NCBI GenBank assembly: GCA_021396245.1 | Contig: WNYE01000031.1 | Coordinates: 237,717 to 301,716 of the forward strand | Origin: Sporothrix humicola | Lineage: Eukaryota; Ascomycota; Sordariomycetes; Ophiostomatales; Ophiostomataceae | Direction: 5' to 3' | Length of the DNA stretch: 64,000 nt | Shown here: one piece after another, positions 52,405 through 64,000 of the stretch | How positions within the stretch are numbered: position 1 is the stretch's first letter | How the letters are laid out: every line of letters begins with the position of its first letter | Position numbers and translations under genes: made by a program | The notes under the pieces: model-generated | The model's input: only the letters and a program-made list of their open reading frames with translations | What the model was told of the DNA's origin: nothing | Database searches by the model: none

Positions 52405-54976
52405 GGAGAGTAGAGATGGTATTCACGACTTTGGTCTTTTAGTTTGTGTTTGTTTGCACATATTATGTCTTTTTTTTTCCCTTTTTTTCCCCCTTTTTTT
52501 TTCCTTTTTTCCTTTTGCCCTTTTTCTTTTCTTTACGCAGCCATTCTTGACCATGGATATACAATCAAAAGGACGCTTTCACGACTGCAAAACAGCGAGC
52601 TCAAAATGACAGATGCTGCGTATCAACGGCAGAACGATAGCAAGTGCTGATAGACCATGTTGTGGAGGATCAGGTCACACGAAGTCGGTCCCGGCAATTT
52701 GGTCACGAACACGAGACTTTTGTCATGGATTCTTCGCTTCTGTCGGGCCGTCTATCGTCTATCGTCTCGGCTGGTTGACATAGCTCAGCTGGCAACGGAA
52801 AAACGTGGACATGGGAGTGTTCCTCTGGATCGAATCCCATGGGTCTGGCAGTCCCCATCTCCGGCATTCCGTATTGATGGGACTTGTTGACGTGGCGAGG
52901 CTGCAGGGAAAAGAAAGGATTTCCATCTCATTTGAGTTGATTTTGGCCACCGCAACCTGGGGGCCATGTCGAGCTTTTGATAATGTCATGTCCCTTCCCG
53001 TCGGCAATTTCCTTTCAGCTGGGTCTATTCTGACACATTGCTGGCATCGCCATCCTTTTTGTTTTTCGGCCCTCTTTTTTGTCGTTATTTGTTGCTCGTT
53101 TCTGTTTTCGCCCCCTTCGATGCGACGTGTGACTGGCGGCTGTGACCATACGGAGCATCCATATTTCGAATTATTTGAATTTGAATTTTGACAGGCACGG
53201 CTGCGACGTTGGACATATGGAGATGTCGATTGGACTGGAGCCTCATTCGCCTTGTCGACCCCGGATCCCGGACATGAAGAATCCTTCCCCTTTCCATTAT
53301 TCTTCCTGCCTTCCTTATTTCTTCTATTTTCTTTCCGGCTCTTCCTTCCTTTGCTTCTTTTCAGCTTCTATTTCTGGGGTCTGGTCCGATCTTGTCTCCT
53401 TTCAGTTATTCGTATCGTCGAAAAGCGCAATAGTCGGCAAGGCCACAAGATGGTCTGTTCTCTTGATATCCGTGCTTTCGTCCGTGTCGTCTCTTCATTT
53501 GCTTGTTCTTCTTCTTTTCCCTTTCTGCCTACGAGGGACTCTCAAGCAATACTGAATACCTGCCATTCCTTTTATTTCCTAGTCTTTTCTCTCAGAGAAA
53601 TATCATGGCCACAAAGTCATGGCCATAATCATGACAGGCCCGTCATTTTTAGACGAGAACGTGCTCGGCTGCTCGGGCCATCCGAGACACGAGCCAGGAA
53701 CGGAAGAAAAAATTGAGACGAGAAATGGAAGCACAAAAAAGACACAACAGTTTTCGGCGAGACCCGACATACTTTCCTTTTCTTGGGAGAGACATATGAC
53801 AGCGAGGGTAACACAGGGTGACGAGGTGGTAATGTAAAAAAGTACACGAGACGAATGTGCTACAAAAAGGGCAAAAAAATAGGACGAAAAAAAAAGAAAA
53901 GGATTCATGACCACAAGACCACAAAACCACAAAACCACAAAAGGATGAACTGGGGCGAAAAGACCCTTGTTTCCCCCTGGTACCTGGCTATATCGCCACG
54001 TTTTTTTCTCGTTATCGCCAACGATATCGTCGCATCTTTCTCCATATCTGGCTTGATATCTCGGCTGTTGATAGTAGTCCACGCCATATCTTTCCGTTTC
54101 TGTCACTTTTGGCGCCTCGTCCTGTTGCATTGGGATTCCGTCCACTTTCTTTGATCTGTCCTCGCTGCCTTGTAGTCTTGTCATCTCGTCCCCGTCCGTG
54201 TTGTCTTGTGTCTGGCCATGCTGCCAATATCGGACGCATCAAGCCAATGCCCAGACAGGAGATCCTGGCCAAGGAAGCCAAAAAAGCCATAAAAAGCCAC
54301 ATGGAAGAAAGGAAGGAAAGAAGGCAAGGAAGTGGCCACACTTGCTCCGTTTTTTTGTCTTCCACAATCCCCGAGGCCACGGTATCATAGACTGGCACGT
54401 TTTTTCTTTCGTCTTGCCCCTTTATTGTCGTTTCTGATCTACGAAAATATGCATGCACCGATCCTTGAACTTCTTTCCTTCTCGCTCTTACTGAAGCGAC
54501 GCTTCTGCACGATGCCTGTTTCATCCTCAAAGTGCCTTGCTCGGAACGGACAAGTATCTCTCGAATTCCTTGAACTTTCTGGGATGTTCTTGGTTTTGGC
54601 CAAAAGGACCAAGGCCAGTCGATAGTTTGAAAATGCAAGTACTGTGGTAAGAGAAACATAAACGGAAAGACGAACATAAAAGACTGCATATGCATATGCA
54701 CCCACACAGACTGCTATTTTGCTTCTTCTGGGCTAGTGTTGGCGTGGTTCATCCCCTGCGCGTGCAGGACACGCGGGCATGGCCTGGGCGCGTTTTTTCT
54801 GCTGCACTCTGCTGCAGAGTTAAAGTTTTTGGGTCGAGCCTCATCCTTGTCTGCATCTTTGACGCCCGGCCCCTTTTCCACGCAGACATCTAATCAAACG
54901 GGTGGCAAAAAAGAGACAATACGCGAAGAAAATAGACACGCGAATATAAGGGGAAAAAGAAATAATAAGTCGGAAC

Positions 54977-55009
<33 letters not shown>

Positions 55010-58000
55010 AGCAAAGGATAGAGGCCAACGCGGCAGAAAGACTTTTCTAGAAGGACGCGAGGCGGCAACGACGGGACGGGTAACAAAAAGATGGCACAGA
55101 GTAAGAAAGGGGGCAATCTAATTGCAATACGACGACGACATCAGACGAAATATGTGCCGGGCATCGGATAGGGCTTGCTTGCAGTTCGTCATTTTTCTTT
55201 CTTTCTTCATGATGGTCTGCCTGTTACTTTGTTGTCTTCTCCATGCCATATCGTATCATGTCTTGGTCGTAAATATGAGGCTGGCAGTCGACCTTCCCGT
55301 TGAATAATATCATCGAATTTATTCAGTTGCTGTTTGGCTGGAAGGGCGAGTGTGGGACGGCATGTCGTGTCTTGCTCGGCATCCTATTGTGTTCCATTTT
55401 ATGTCGTAATATGTGCTTTCCGAAGCACAGAGCACCACAAAAAGAAACCAAGTCACGTCGTGGGAGGTTGCAGTGGATGCAAGGAAGCATTCTAGAAGGC
55501 CAAGAGGCAATTAAAGGAAGAAGAAGCACAAGGCCGAAATAGGGGAGTAGAGAGTGGGGTTGGTGTGGATAAGATGCATGGAGCCTTCTGTGTCTTTTTC
55601 AGGGTTGCTGTCTCTTGACTGCTTGAGTCTTCCTTCACTCAGTGCGTCTTGGCTACTTTGCAGGCCCTTTTGCAAGAAAGGGGCGGTCAACGGGAGCGAT
55701 GGCGGGCAGCAAAAGCGGAGAGGCAGCCAAGTCAGCGCCGACGGGTGGAGAGTGTGTTCTTGGCGGGTGAGAGACAGGCAGGAGAGGAGGAAGAAGAAAA
55801 AAGAAAAGAAGGAAGATTCAAAACAGGAAAAAGAAAAGAAAGGAGGGCAAAACCGTTGAGGATGAGAACTGATAGCTTTGGATGTTGCAGACGTGGGAGA
55901 GAGTCATTGGACTGCGTTGTCGGCCGCTGAATACAACGACGGATGCCTCACTCTCGTATGAAGTTGGGTTGAGGAAAGTAAAAAGAAGAAAAAGATAATG
56001 TGCCTGATCATAAGGGTGTGTGACTGACACAGGTCTCGATTGGACTGCCGGTTCGGGAAGATGTGACGAGAGATATTATTTTAGGAGATATATTCGGAGA
56101 CAAAAGGATGAGAGACAGCCGCGGTGTATAAACGGAGGACGGAGAGAATGGGTTGGTGACGGGAGAGATATTGTTTTTCGTACGTCTGCTTGCATTCTGC
56201 AAAATCATCACAGTCCACCTGTTCATGTTGGCAGCCGCAAACACTGCAAGCGGCCGCCACGCAGGAAAGCGCGGGCGGCAATGCAAGCATCCAAAGACGG
56301 CAATCGCGATGGGGTTCAGAAAGGGATAAACAAAGGACAAAAAAAGAGGAAGGCACGACTGTCCTCCTGTGAAGGCGTGTTGGTGTTCCCTCACACACGG
56401 CAGGCCTGGTCTGCTCCTTCCTCTTCTTTTCTCAGCAACCCGCGCCTGCCTTCACTGTCTTGAAATCACTGACCGTTCTCAGGCACATTTCTTTCTGTTC
56501 ATCTTCACTTTTTTCTTCCACCATCCGATCCAGCACCTTCTGTCTTGGATATCGCAGACTGGCAGGTCTCGACTTTTTCTACCTCGCAGTTCCAGGTCTG
56601 GCAGGTTCCTTGCGGAGAAACACGTTCAAGGAATCCGCCCTGGCCCGTCCCCTGCCCGTCTGCCTGTCCCTTTATTATTCCCCTTGCTATTCCTTGCTAT
56701 CCCCTTGCCGGCCCCTGTCGTCGCCTGTTCGTCATCCGTCATCCACCAGCAAAGGACGCTAACTCTTACACGATCACGCTAGAAACGACAACGAAAAAAA
56801 GGGACAACCCAAGAAACGCTGGGAAACCGGGAGGGAGGGGTTCATACCGTGCTAGCCGGGCCGGCGACTGCCTTTTGTTGGACTTGAAGGCTGGCAAGGC
56901 CAAGCTGGAAGCGTTTTCGGGACGGAAGGTGCGACGTTGACAGATGGAAGGCGAGGACGATATCCTCTGTAAGTTTGGAAAGCACGATGGGATGTATTTA
57001 CAACAGCCGAATCTACGGTGGAAGGAGCTCACCCGATAATCAAATCACTGACAAACCACATAAATGCTGCGCGATATCTAAAATCCCGTAGTCTTCTCTT
57101 AACGACGTGCTTTCTCCTTCTTTGCAGGCTGTCAGGCACCTCTCAAATGACAGCACAAACGTGCCTGTTGTGTAGCTCGACCTGACACAGCTGCTTGAAA
57201 CCCATACGGTCTCCTATTCTCCTGCCACACGCCTCCACCAACTCTCCATCATTTTCCTGCTCTTCTCGAGGAAAAGGACGGCGAAGAGTAAGATTTGCAT
57301 AAAAAGGGTCCCCACCAAGCAATATAGGGCCTGGTCTGCGGCGGCGGCGGCCAGGGCCAGGCCATGACTGTCCTGGCTCGCCCACGTACTGTTAGCTTGT
57401 CGTAGCTCGCCCACCAAAGGTTGGGAGTTTGGTAGAAAGGAAAATGAAAGAAAAAGAGGAATAAAAAAAAGAGCTATCCAGTGCAGAGCGATGAAGGCAC
57501 CGTTTGGAAAAGGAAAGCTGTTCGTGCTTCTTTCACTTTTGCCGTCCTTTTTCTACGTCTCCTCGTCTTTTGCTCCGTAGCTCTTTCCCTATTTTAGCTC
57601 TCGAGCCTGTCGTGACTTCCTTCGTCCCCATCTTCAACCAACCCCCCCTTGTCTCCTTTTCCCTTGTCGTCGTCGTCTCCTTCCTTCACCTCGTGCCTCA
57701 CCCCCCTCCTCTTCGTTTTGTCGGTTTGCTCCTGCCCTTGGCTGCCCCCGTTCCCGCCACCTGCCCTCCTTATCCCCTTTCTCTCACCTCTGACGGCACA
57801 AGAACTGTCCGTTATCACACATCACACCCCGGCCACTCCTTCCTCATATTCCCCGGCATTGAAACTGCAGGCACCAAGACCGTTGTCTGGTCTCTTTCCG
57901 AAAGACGTATCTTTAACTTGCTTTTGCTGCAGATACCCTCCACACATTTTTTTTTTCTGGGAGCTGACTTACTGGTCTGTCTCTGCTGCATGCCCCCTGT

Positions 58001-59253
58001 CCAACCCTAGCTTTTTGTTGCCTGTAATTAATAAGTCTTTTTTGGGCATTGCTTTTTTTTCTTCTTATTTTTATTTTTATTCTGACGGAGCATCACGCTT
58101 CATTTACCTCGCGGTAAGCCCTTCTTTCCCTTCTTCTTGCCCTCTCACCCAAACCCGAACCGCACTTGCTTTTCTTGAACGCCCCAACGCTCTTTCCCTT
58201 TCTGACACTTGTGTCTTGTTCGTGTATGTTGGCATTTTTGAACCAGTTTCCTGCTCCTTCCTTTCTTTTTTTTTTGTGTCTCTTTCCCCTCGCCATTTTT
58301 GTCGGCTCCTTCCTATTTCCTGTTTTCCTCTCTTGCCTCTTTTCCACATCCTCATAATTTTTTGTCGAGACAACTTCGTCTTACTCCCATTCTTGTACAT
58401 CCAACTTTTCGACGATCTCCTGTCCGCTCCAGGAACGTCTTCCCAAAAGCTCCCATCACTGGTATATTTTTCGGGTTCGGCCACGCTTTAACCCCTACTT
58501 CCCACCGCGACCTAAGGCCAAAGTGCCCGCCGCCCGCCCGCGAACCGCCCGCCCCCTCCAAATAAAACAAGCTAACTCGGCTCGCCTAGCACTTCGTTCC
58601 CTCTGCCTTACGGAACCCGCTTGCTCGCCTAAAAGAGAGATATATCTCCTACTATTCTCCCGCCTCCCCTGACCCTGAAATCGCACACCAACAAATCAAG
58701 CCAAAAACTTCCAACAGACCGCCCAAAATAGGGGTCCTTTTTCACACGCAAACACTCGAAACCTAACATACACAATACTCACAAGTTTGACCTAAGAACA
58801 ATAGAGACAAAAAGAACCGACTACTACCTGCCACTCGCCCGAGTTTTGACTCCTGACTGCTGTCAACAAACCAGCCAACCGCCAACCGCTAGACGGACCT
58901 TTGCCCCTTACTTCGACCTTCACCCCGCGCTGCTTCACAACAGACTCGACTCGTCGGTGTTGTCTCGGAAAGTCAACAAACGACTTGCGAATACAAAGAC
59001 ATTTCACGAACAATCTACCCGAGACAGAAGAATACCGGCTTCTAGAAAACGCCTGGCCTGTTGTCGACAACGATAAGGCGTGGCGGACCAGCAATTGGCG
59101 GCAGATACGGAGGCGCTTCCTGCAGGCTCGCCTATCTCGACAGATACAGACAGGCTTAGGTGGCTAGAATAGAGGAGGCTTTCTCTTTTCTCGACCTGAT
59201 CTTGGATTCGACAGAGTTGACGACACGACGATAACACTTACACATCCACAGCC
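52405..59253. other. 6.8 kb interval with no recognisable protein gene
   Basis: Between cap2 and the SDR gene I find no frame with family motifs. It holds a T-rich stretch at 52468-52535, a short tandem repeat of ACCACAAA units near 53910-53942, a 30-base poly-A at 54978-55007, and a long C/T-rich part at about 57500-58600 that is probably the promoter and leader of the SDR gene. The largest frame there (57649-58491) is Ser/Pro/Phe/Leu low complexity and is rejected. A long non-coding transcript is possible. Confidence 0.45.
54978..55007. repeat. Poly-A tract, 30 bases
   Basis: An uninterrupted run of A on the plus strand. I looked upstream for tRNA-type A and B boxes that would suggest a retroposon and found no acceptable pair. 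Confidence 0.9.
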
Positions 59254-60522
59254 ATGACGGATAAGCCCTCCGTCCTCATCATCGGTGGCCTTGGCTACAT
59301 TGGCCGCTTCCTCGCAAAGTACATTCACGAAAACCAGCTTGCCTCGGAGATCCGCATCGTCGACAAGGTCCTCCCACAGCTGGCATGGCTGGCCCCCGAG
59401 TTTGAGGAGGCGTGCTCCGGCGCCAACTTTATGCAGGCGGATGCAAGCAGAGAGCGTGAGTGAACCCGAACCTGCTTCATGTATCTGAGGTGGATACGGA
59501 CAACCGAACTAACTGCCTAGAATCTCTTGCACGGATATTTGATAGAGCCGACGGCTCCCAGTTCGACTATGTCTTCAACTGCGGCGGCGAGACCCGCTAC
59601 TCACAAGACGACGAGGTGTACCGCCTGCGATCATTAGGACTGTCGCTCGCTGTTGGCCGTGAGGCTGCCAAGCGTGGCGTCAAGGCCTTTGTTGAGCTCA
59701 GCACCGGCATGGTCTACAAGCCTGACTCCAAGGCGAGCGAGGAGTCCGACAAGCTTAAGCCATGGAGCCGCATTGCCGTCTTCAAGCTGCAGGCCGAGGA
59801 GCAATTGGCAAAGATCGAGGGGTAGGTGTCATCCCGCAGAGTTCGAATTCGATTGTCGTCTGATTATGACCAACAACTAACTATCTAGTCTCAACCTGGT
59901 CATCATCCGCCTCGCACACGTTTACGGCCCGTACGCCTCGCAGTGGGTCGCCACGGCACTCAGCATGGCCCGCGTCTACAAGGCGCTCGACGACGAGATG
60001 AAGTGGCTGTGGACCAAGGACCTGCGCACCAACACTGTCCACATTGACGACGTCACCCGCGCTCTCTGGGAGGCCACTCACTGGTACGCCAAGCGCGGCG
60101 GCCGCGAGGAGTGGGATTCCAAGGCCATGGGTAGCACCGTGCCCATCTTCAACGTTGTCGATAAGGGCGCCACCACGCAGGGCACCATGGCCGACATTAT
60201 CGCCAAGACATTCGGTATCAAGACGGGCTTCCAGGGACAGCTCATCAGCACGTTTGCGCGCCTCAACATGGACAGCGTCGTCGAGGACGTCAACGACGAG
60301 CTGCTGGGTCCCTGGGCCGACCTGCTTGCCGAGGCTGGTATCACACGGCCCGGCCCGCTCACGCCATTCATGGAGAAGGAGCTGCTCAAGGACACGGATC
60401 TGAGTATGGACGGTGGCCGGCTCGAGAAGGTCGTCGGCTTCCAGTACAGCAAGCCGGCGATCACGCCCGAGCTGGTGGCCGAAGTGATTGAGAGCTACAA
60501 GAAGATGAACTGGTGGCCATGA
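59254..60522 (+). CDS. NAD-dependent epimerase/dehydratase family protein (extended SDR, atypical active site)
   Basis: Three exons, 59254-59455, 59521-59821 and 59889-60522, with introns of 65 and 67 bases (GTGAGT and GTAGGT donors, CTAACT-type branch sites), giving 378 residues. The N terminus has a Rossmann fold with the dinucleotide motif GGLGYIG at about residues 11-17 and an acidic end of the second strand (IRIVDK). The middle shows VFNCGGETRYSQDDEVYRL, then VELSTGMVYKPDSK, where extended SDRs carry the Ser/Thr of the active site. The expected YxxxK appears as IAVFK (residues 152-156), so the catalytic Tyr seems replaced by Ile. RLAHVYGPYAS and TNTVHIDDVTRALWEATHWY follow the family pattern. 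The substrate is unknown; the protein may bind NAD(P) without usual catalysis. The family is clear, the function is not. Confidence 0.82.
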
Positions 60523-62640
60523 CACGCCCAAGAGGCACGGATGACAACAACCACGACAACATCCACCACCACCACACGAAATTGATGAACGGCCGCCACT
60601 CCCTCCTCTTACTGCATATGCACCACGACCCTATTCACCACACCATACTCATCTTCTAATCTTTTGACCTCTTGCTTTTTAATTCTTTTCCTTTCTTTGG
60701 ATGCTTGCGGTTGCATACCGAAGCGATGTACCATTAGGATATCCGGGTTCTTTTTTCTTTTTCTTCATCTCCTTTTTCTTGGCTAATTATTTTTTGCTTT
60801 CTTCCTTTTCATCTTTTTGGTTCACTTTTGTACCCGTGCATCTTGTTTCGCAGGCATTAAAATTCTATAATTACTTTTGGTTTACTTTTGCTTTTTCCTT
60901 TGCGGGTTCTTCTGTTGATATCCTTCCATACACGGGCGGTAATCCCACTCAACCACGACACGCTCACACCAAGACATACACATATACACAAACACAAAAA
61001 CGTACTTACACAAAAATATACTTTGGTTACATCTTATTGCTGGTCCTGCAGCCGCTTCTCCAATCCCGCGTTTCGCTTGTGCCTGCCGTGCCCTGCCGAG
61101 CCTGCTCGTCACGTCATAACCTAGTTCTTCATTGAGCCTGTGATACGAGTGGGAGGAGTTCGCCTACTAGATCTCGTTGTCTGGACTCTTTACTGTCAGA
61201 GTATCTTTGGGATACATTTTATGTGTGACCCCCAAAGAGGCCCAAACGGAGCCACACAGAGCCTCATCTTGTGAACTGCGAGCAGAAAACAACCTGCGGC
61301 CCAACGTGTTCTGACCAATCGTGTACTCTTGAAATCCAGCCCGCTCCTAGTGAAGCCGTCCGTTCTTGGCGCGGAGATGATAGAGCGTCCTGAGCATCTT
61401 TGTGCTTTTTTATTTTATTTTACTTCGCCGCCTGACGAGCACGGTAGCGACTGCCTTTTTGGCCCTTTTGCTATTTTCCTTTTCACGGGGCCGAAGATGG
61501 CTGGATGGCAAAATGAGGGGTAGCTCGGGGATGGGAAAGGGAAGGAACTTGGGGAGGCGTAGTTCGCGGGTGTGCTTGGCCTGCGTTGGGCCGCCGTGTG
61601 TACTGGCTTGTCTGGCATTACTGTGTGACCGTTCCGGGGATTCCAGATCTACTTTAGACTCCCTTTAGTATCTCTGATACCAGTTTCACTCTGTAAGATA
61701 AAGAGACTTGGGTTCTAGAAAAGAGAAGAACGCTTTGGTTGAAGGATGACCAGGGGAAAGGAAGGAGTGAGAAAGGTACCGGCTTTGTTGGAATATGGAG
61801 TCACCTTGCGAGTACTACGACGCACAGGGAAAGAGCTACGATCCATTGTCATTCCCCATCGCAACAGGCAGGAGCCATGAGCCATGGGGCATTTGGTAGG
61901 AAAGAAGAGAAAAAAGCACGCGCAAAAGGCAAGCGCAGGTCCGTCGGCCGGTCGCATTTCATCTTTTGAGAGTGGGGTGGGGTTGGCGGTATTACGGGGT
62001 ACGGAGGAGGAAAGAGCGAGGAAAAGAAACTTAGGAAGACATGTGAAAGTGGCTGGCTTAGCGGAAAGCGGGCGCTACTTGCCTGCACATCCCACTGTAA
62101 ATCGTGGTTTCCTCACCAAAATTGGAGTGTAAAAAAGTGGTCCGCGACCACATGTGAGAAACACCGCAAAAAGCACCACAGAAAACGACCCTTGTTACCC
62201 CCAAATTCTCAACAGAAAACAGAGTGACGCTGGTCTGAAGATTTCCCCCTCGGCTTCCAGTTTGTCTGATTCGGAGACGCCAACTTTCTTGACATCGGTT
62301 TTGTCTTGTGTTTGTATGTTTGCCTGGGGAAACGAACCTGCCCGGATTTCCACTTTTGTTCGTTAGCTCCTTCTCTTTCTTTCCTTGTCCTCCTTCCCCA
62401 GAAGAGCAGATGCCCCGAATCTGTACTTGTATTTAACACTTGCGTCAACCGCTCGATCGGGACGGGTTACTCTTTCCTCCTTTCTCTCTCCTTCCCCTTT
62501 CCATTTTAAAAGACTGACATATTCCCCCATCTTTTTGCTAGTCGTCCTTGAACCTCATCTTCACAACGAGATATCCTTGCTTTCCCCGCATTCCTCAACC
62601 GCAATCCTTCCCATCACCAACCGCATACAATACCGTCATC
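60523..62640. other. Intergenic region, SDR gene to right-hand conserved gene
   Basis: 2.1 kb between genes on the same strand. It is T-rich just after the SDR gene and C/T-rich in the last 300 bases before the next start. Short open frames carry no motif. I see no RNA gene or repeat worth calling. Confidence 0.4.
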
Positions 62641-63477
62641 ATGGCCGCCCCTGAGAGCAAGAACATTCACAACCTGAATGGAAAATGGATGATGGTACGT
62701 TGGAGGATTGGGTGGTTGACTTATTAAGCTTCAATTGTGTCTCACAACGAGGACAAGAGGAACAAGAAGTGTGGTTCCAGCATACCAGACGCTAACATCC
62801 TTCCAGAACAAGTCTCTGTCCGGCAACTTTGAGGCCGTCCTGTCCCTGCAGGGCGTTGGCTTCCTGATGCGCAAGACCATCTCCGCCGCTTCTATTACTC
62901 TGCACGTCACCCAGATTCAGGCACCGCCCTCGGAGCCGAGCGAGGACCCTATTGACGATGCCGCCAAGACCGAGAACGTCACACACATCAACATTGACCA
63001 GACCATGACTGGCGGCATTAAGGGCACCACTGAAAAGCGCTGCCTCGATAACCGCCGCCGCGAGCACACCGACTGGCTGTTCGGCCACGTCTCGGGCCGC
63101 ACCCTCTACTACAAGGGCCCCGGTGCTGCTGCCGCCATTGCCAAGGACTTCCCCGATGAGTTCCTTATTCAGGGTGAGCTCCGATACACTCCAAAAAACA
63201 TGCAATTGAATCTTTATTAACTAACCTCATAGGCTGGCCCGAGGATGAGGACCTCCTGGTGAGCTATGTGATCAACCTGGACAAGGACCGCGGTTGGGAG
63301 GCTACGCAGGTGTGGGGTTTCCAGACGGCCAAGGACGGCACCCGCCGGTACGTCCGCAACGTCGTCGTCACCAAGGGCGAGGGCAGCAAGCAGCAGCGCG
63401 TGACCGTCCAGTTGGTCTACGACTTCCTCGGCGAGCGCGACGACGCCAAGAGCGAGGATGCCGACCTGACATACTAA
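62641..63477 (+). CDS. Conserved fungal protein, possibly calycin/lipocalin-like
   Basis: Three exons, 62641-62694, 62807-63173 and 63233-63477, with introns of 112 and 59 bases (GTACGT and GTGAGC donors), giving 221 residues. The product starts MAAPESKNIHNLNGKWMMNK and continues with SLSGNFEAVLSLQGVGFLMR, THINIDQTMTGGIKGTTEKR and WLFGHVSGRTLYYKG, ending in a charged tail. The early LNGKW(x)MNKSLS motif followed by alternating strands recalls the G-x-W start of calycin beta-barrels, and I recall similar uncharacterised proteins across filamentous fungi. There is no signal peptide or membrane span, so it should be cytosolic. A small-ligand-binding role would be a guess. The gene is real by its splice structure and sharp frame; the family label is uncertain. 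Confidence 0.6.
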
Positions 63478-63878
63478 GGAGGACGCCGGACGCCCTTTTT
63501 TGTGCTGTCAAAATGAGATAGGAACACCAGGGGCACGGGAATGTATGTCTGTTTTTCGAATCTGAGATAATCTTCATGTCTGTCTATTGTGTGTTTATTT
63601 TACCATCTCATGTTTGTGTTTTCATATGGTCCCTCGTGACCACCTCTGTATCTCGTAGTTGCTTATTATTTTGTTCAGATCAAAGACTGGAATATACCAC
63701 ACATAAGAGATGCCATTTGACCACAGGAGCGCAAAAATATGTAGTGATGTGTGATGTGTGATGGTATTCAGTAGGTATCTCGTAGTACACCTCATGTAAT
63801 CGTGTTGAATCTTCGTGTCGTCCAGGGACGTATCGTGCCCCCTTGCCTCCTGCCTGGCGGCTCCTGTACCATCTTTTG

Positions 63879-63914
<36 letters not shown>

Positions 63915-64000
63915 TGGAAAAAAAGAAAAAAAAAACCCGGTTTTGGTTTTTTAGGCCAAAACCAAATAAAAAAAAAAAAAAAAAAAACAAAAGGAAAATA
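63478..64000. other. 3' region and homopolymer-rich right edge
   Basis: After the stop comes an ordinary 3' region to about 63870. From 63881 there is a 29-base poly-T, then A-rich sequence with a short inverted repeat (GGTTTTGG and CCAAAACC near 63940-63965) and another poly-A of about 19 bases. This may be a true low-complexity tract or a weakly assembled edge. Confidence 0.5.
63881..63909. repeat. Poly-T tract, 29 bases
   Basis: An uninterrupted T run opening the low-complexity right edge. The length should not be trusted to the base. Confidence 0.9.

Noticed and set aside
52774..52855. tRNA-like stretch with TAGCTCAGCTGG and GGATCGAATCCC
   Set aside because: The words resemble A and B boxes, but the T stem (TCTGG against CCCAT) pairs at only two positions and the acceptor ends do not pair, so it cannot fold as a tRNA.
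57649..58491. 280-codon plus-strand frame rich in Ser, Pro, Phe and Leu
   Set aside because: It lies in a C/T-rich tract; such tracts give long stop-free low-complexity frames by composition alone. No conserved motif is seen.

Overview
The window is a gene-bearing stretch of a filamentous ascomycete nuclear genome. Evidence: short GT-AG introns with CTAAC-type branch sites, GC-rich coding regions set in long pyrimidine-rich or AT-richer intergenic DNA, and a run of proteins typical of Pezizomycotina (a DUF2406-type protein, an Rgr1-type MED14, Rad21, a fungal VMA21). A Sordariomycete is my best guess from the style of the proteins. That is inference; the sequence cannot settle the order.

Layout, left to right. 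The start of an Elongin-A gene runs off the left edge (-). THOC7 (+) is divergent from it and converges on tubulin cofactor A (-). Cohesin RAD21 (-) and the Golgi Ca2+/Mn2+ pump PMR1 (+) are divergent across 2.5 kb. COG4 (+) follows PMR1. A 10.5 kb stretch with no recognisable gene leads to a DUF2406 gene (+). Then come VMA21 (-), the Fun30/SMARCAD1-type remodeller (+), ribosomal protein eL33 (-), a 4.6 kb gap with a retroposon-like poly-A structure, glucose-6-phosphate dehydrogenase (+), MED14 (+), F-actin capping protein beta (+), a 6.8 kb gap, an extended-SDR (epimerase-like) gene (+) and a small conserved gene, possibly calycin-like (+), near the right edge.

These are mostly single-copy housekeeping genes in separate transcription units; I see no biosynthetic cluster, no operon-like logic, no virus or toxin gene and no convincing tRNA, rRNA or CRISPR array. 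PMR1, COG4 and VMA21 share a Golgi/ER secretory theme, and Elongin-A, THOC7, MED14 and Fun30 a transcription/chromatin theme, but fungal gene order alone would not make these functional clusters.

The most noteworthy observations are: a head-to-head pair of candidate calcineurin/Crz1-type sites in the RAD21-PMR1 interval; head-to-head MBF-type ACGCG sites just upstream of RAD21; two candidate separase sites in Rad21; a 10-nt micro-exon in eL33 and a 21-nt micro-exon in the G6PD gene; an SDR protein in which the catalytic tyrosine appears replaced; an SQ/TQ cluster in the Fun30 protein; a poly-A-tailed retroposon-like structure; and a nonamer that recurs five times in one orientation in the gaps. 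I did not find a clearly new multi-gene system. All intron-exon joins were worked out by eye from reading frame, splice sites and family conservation.
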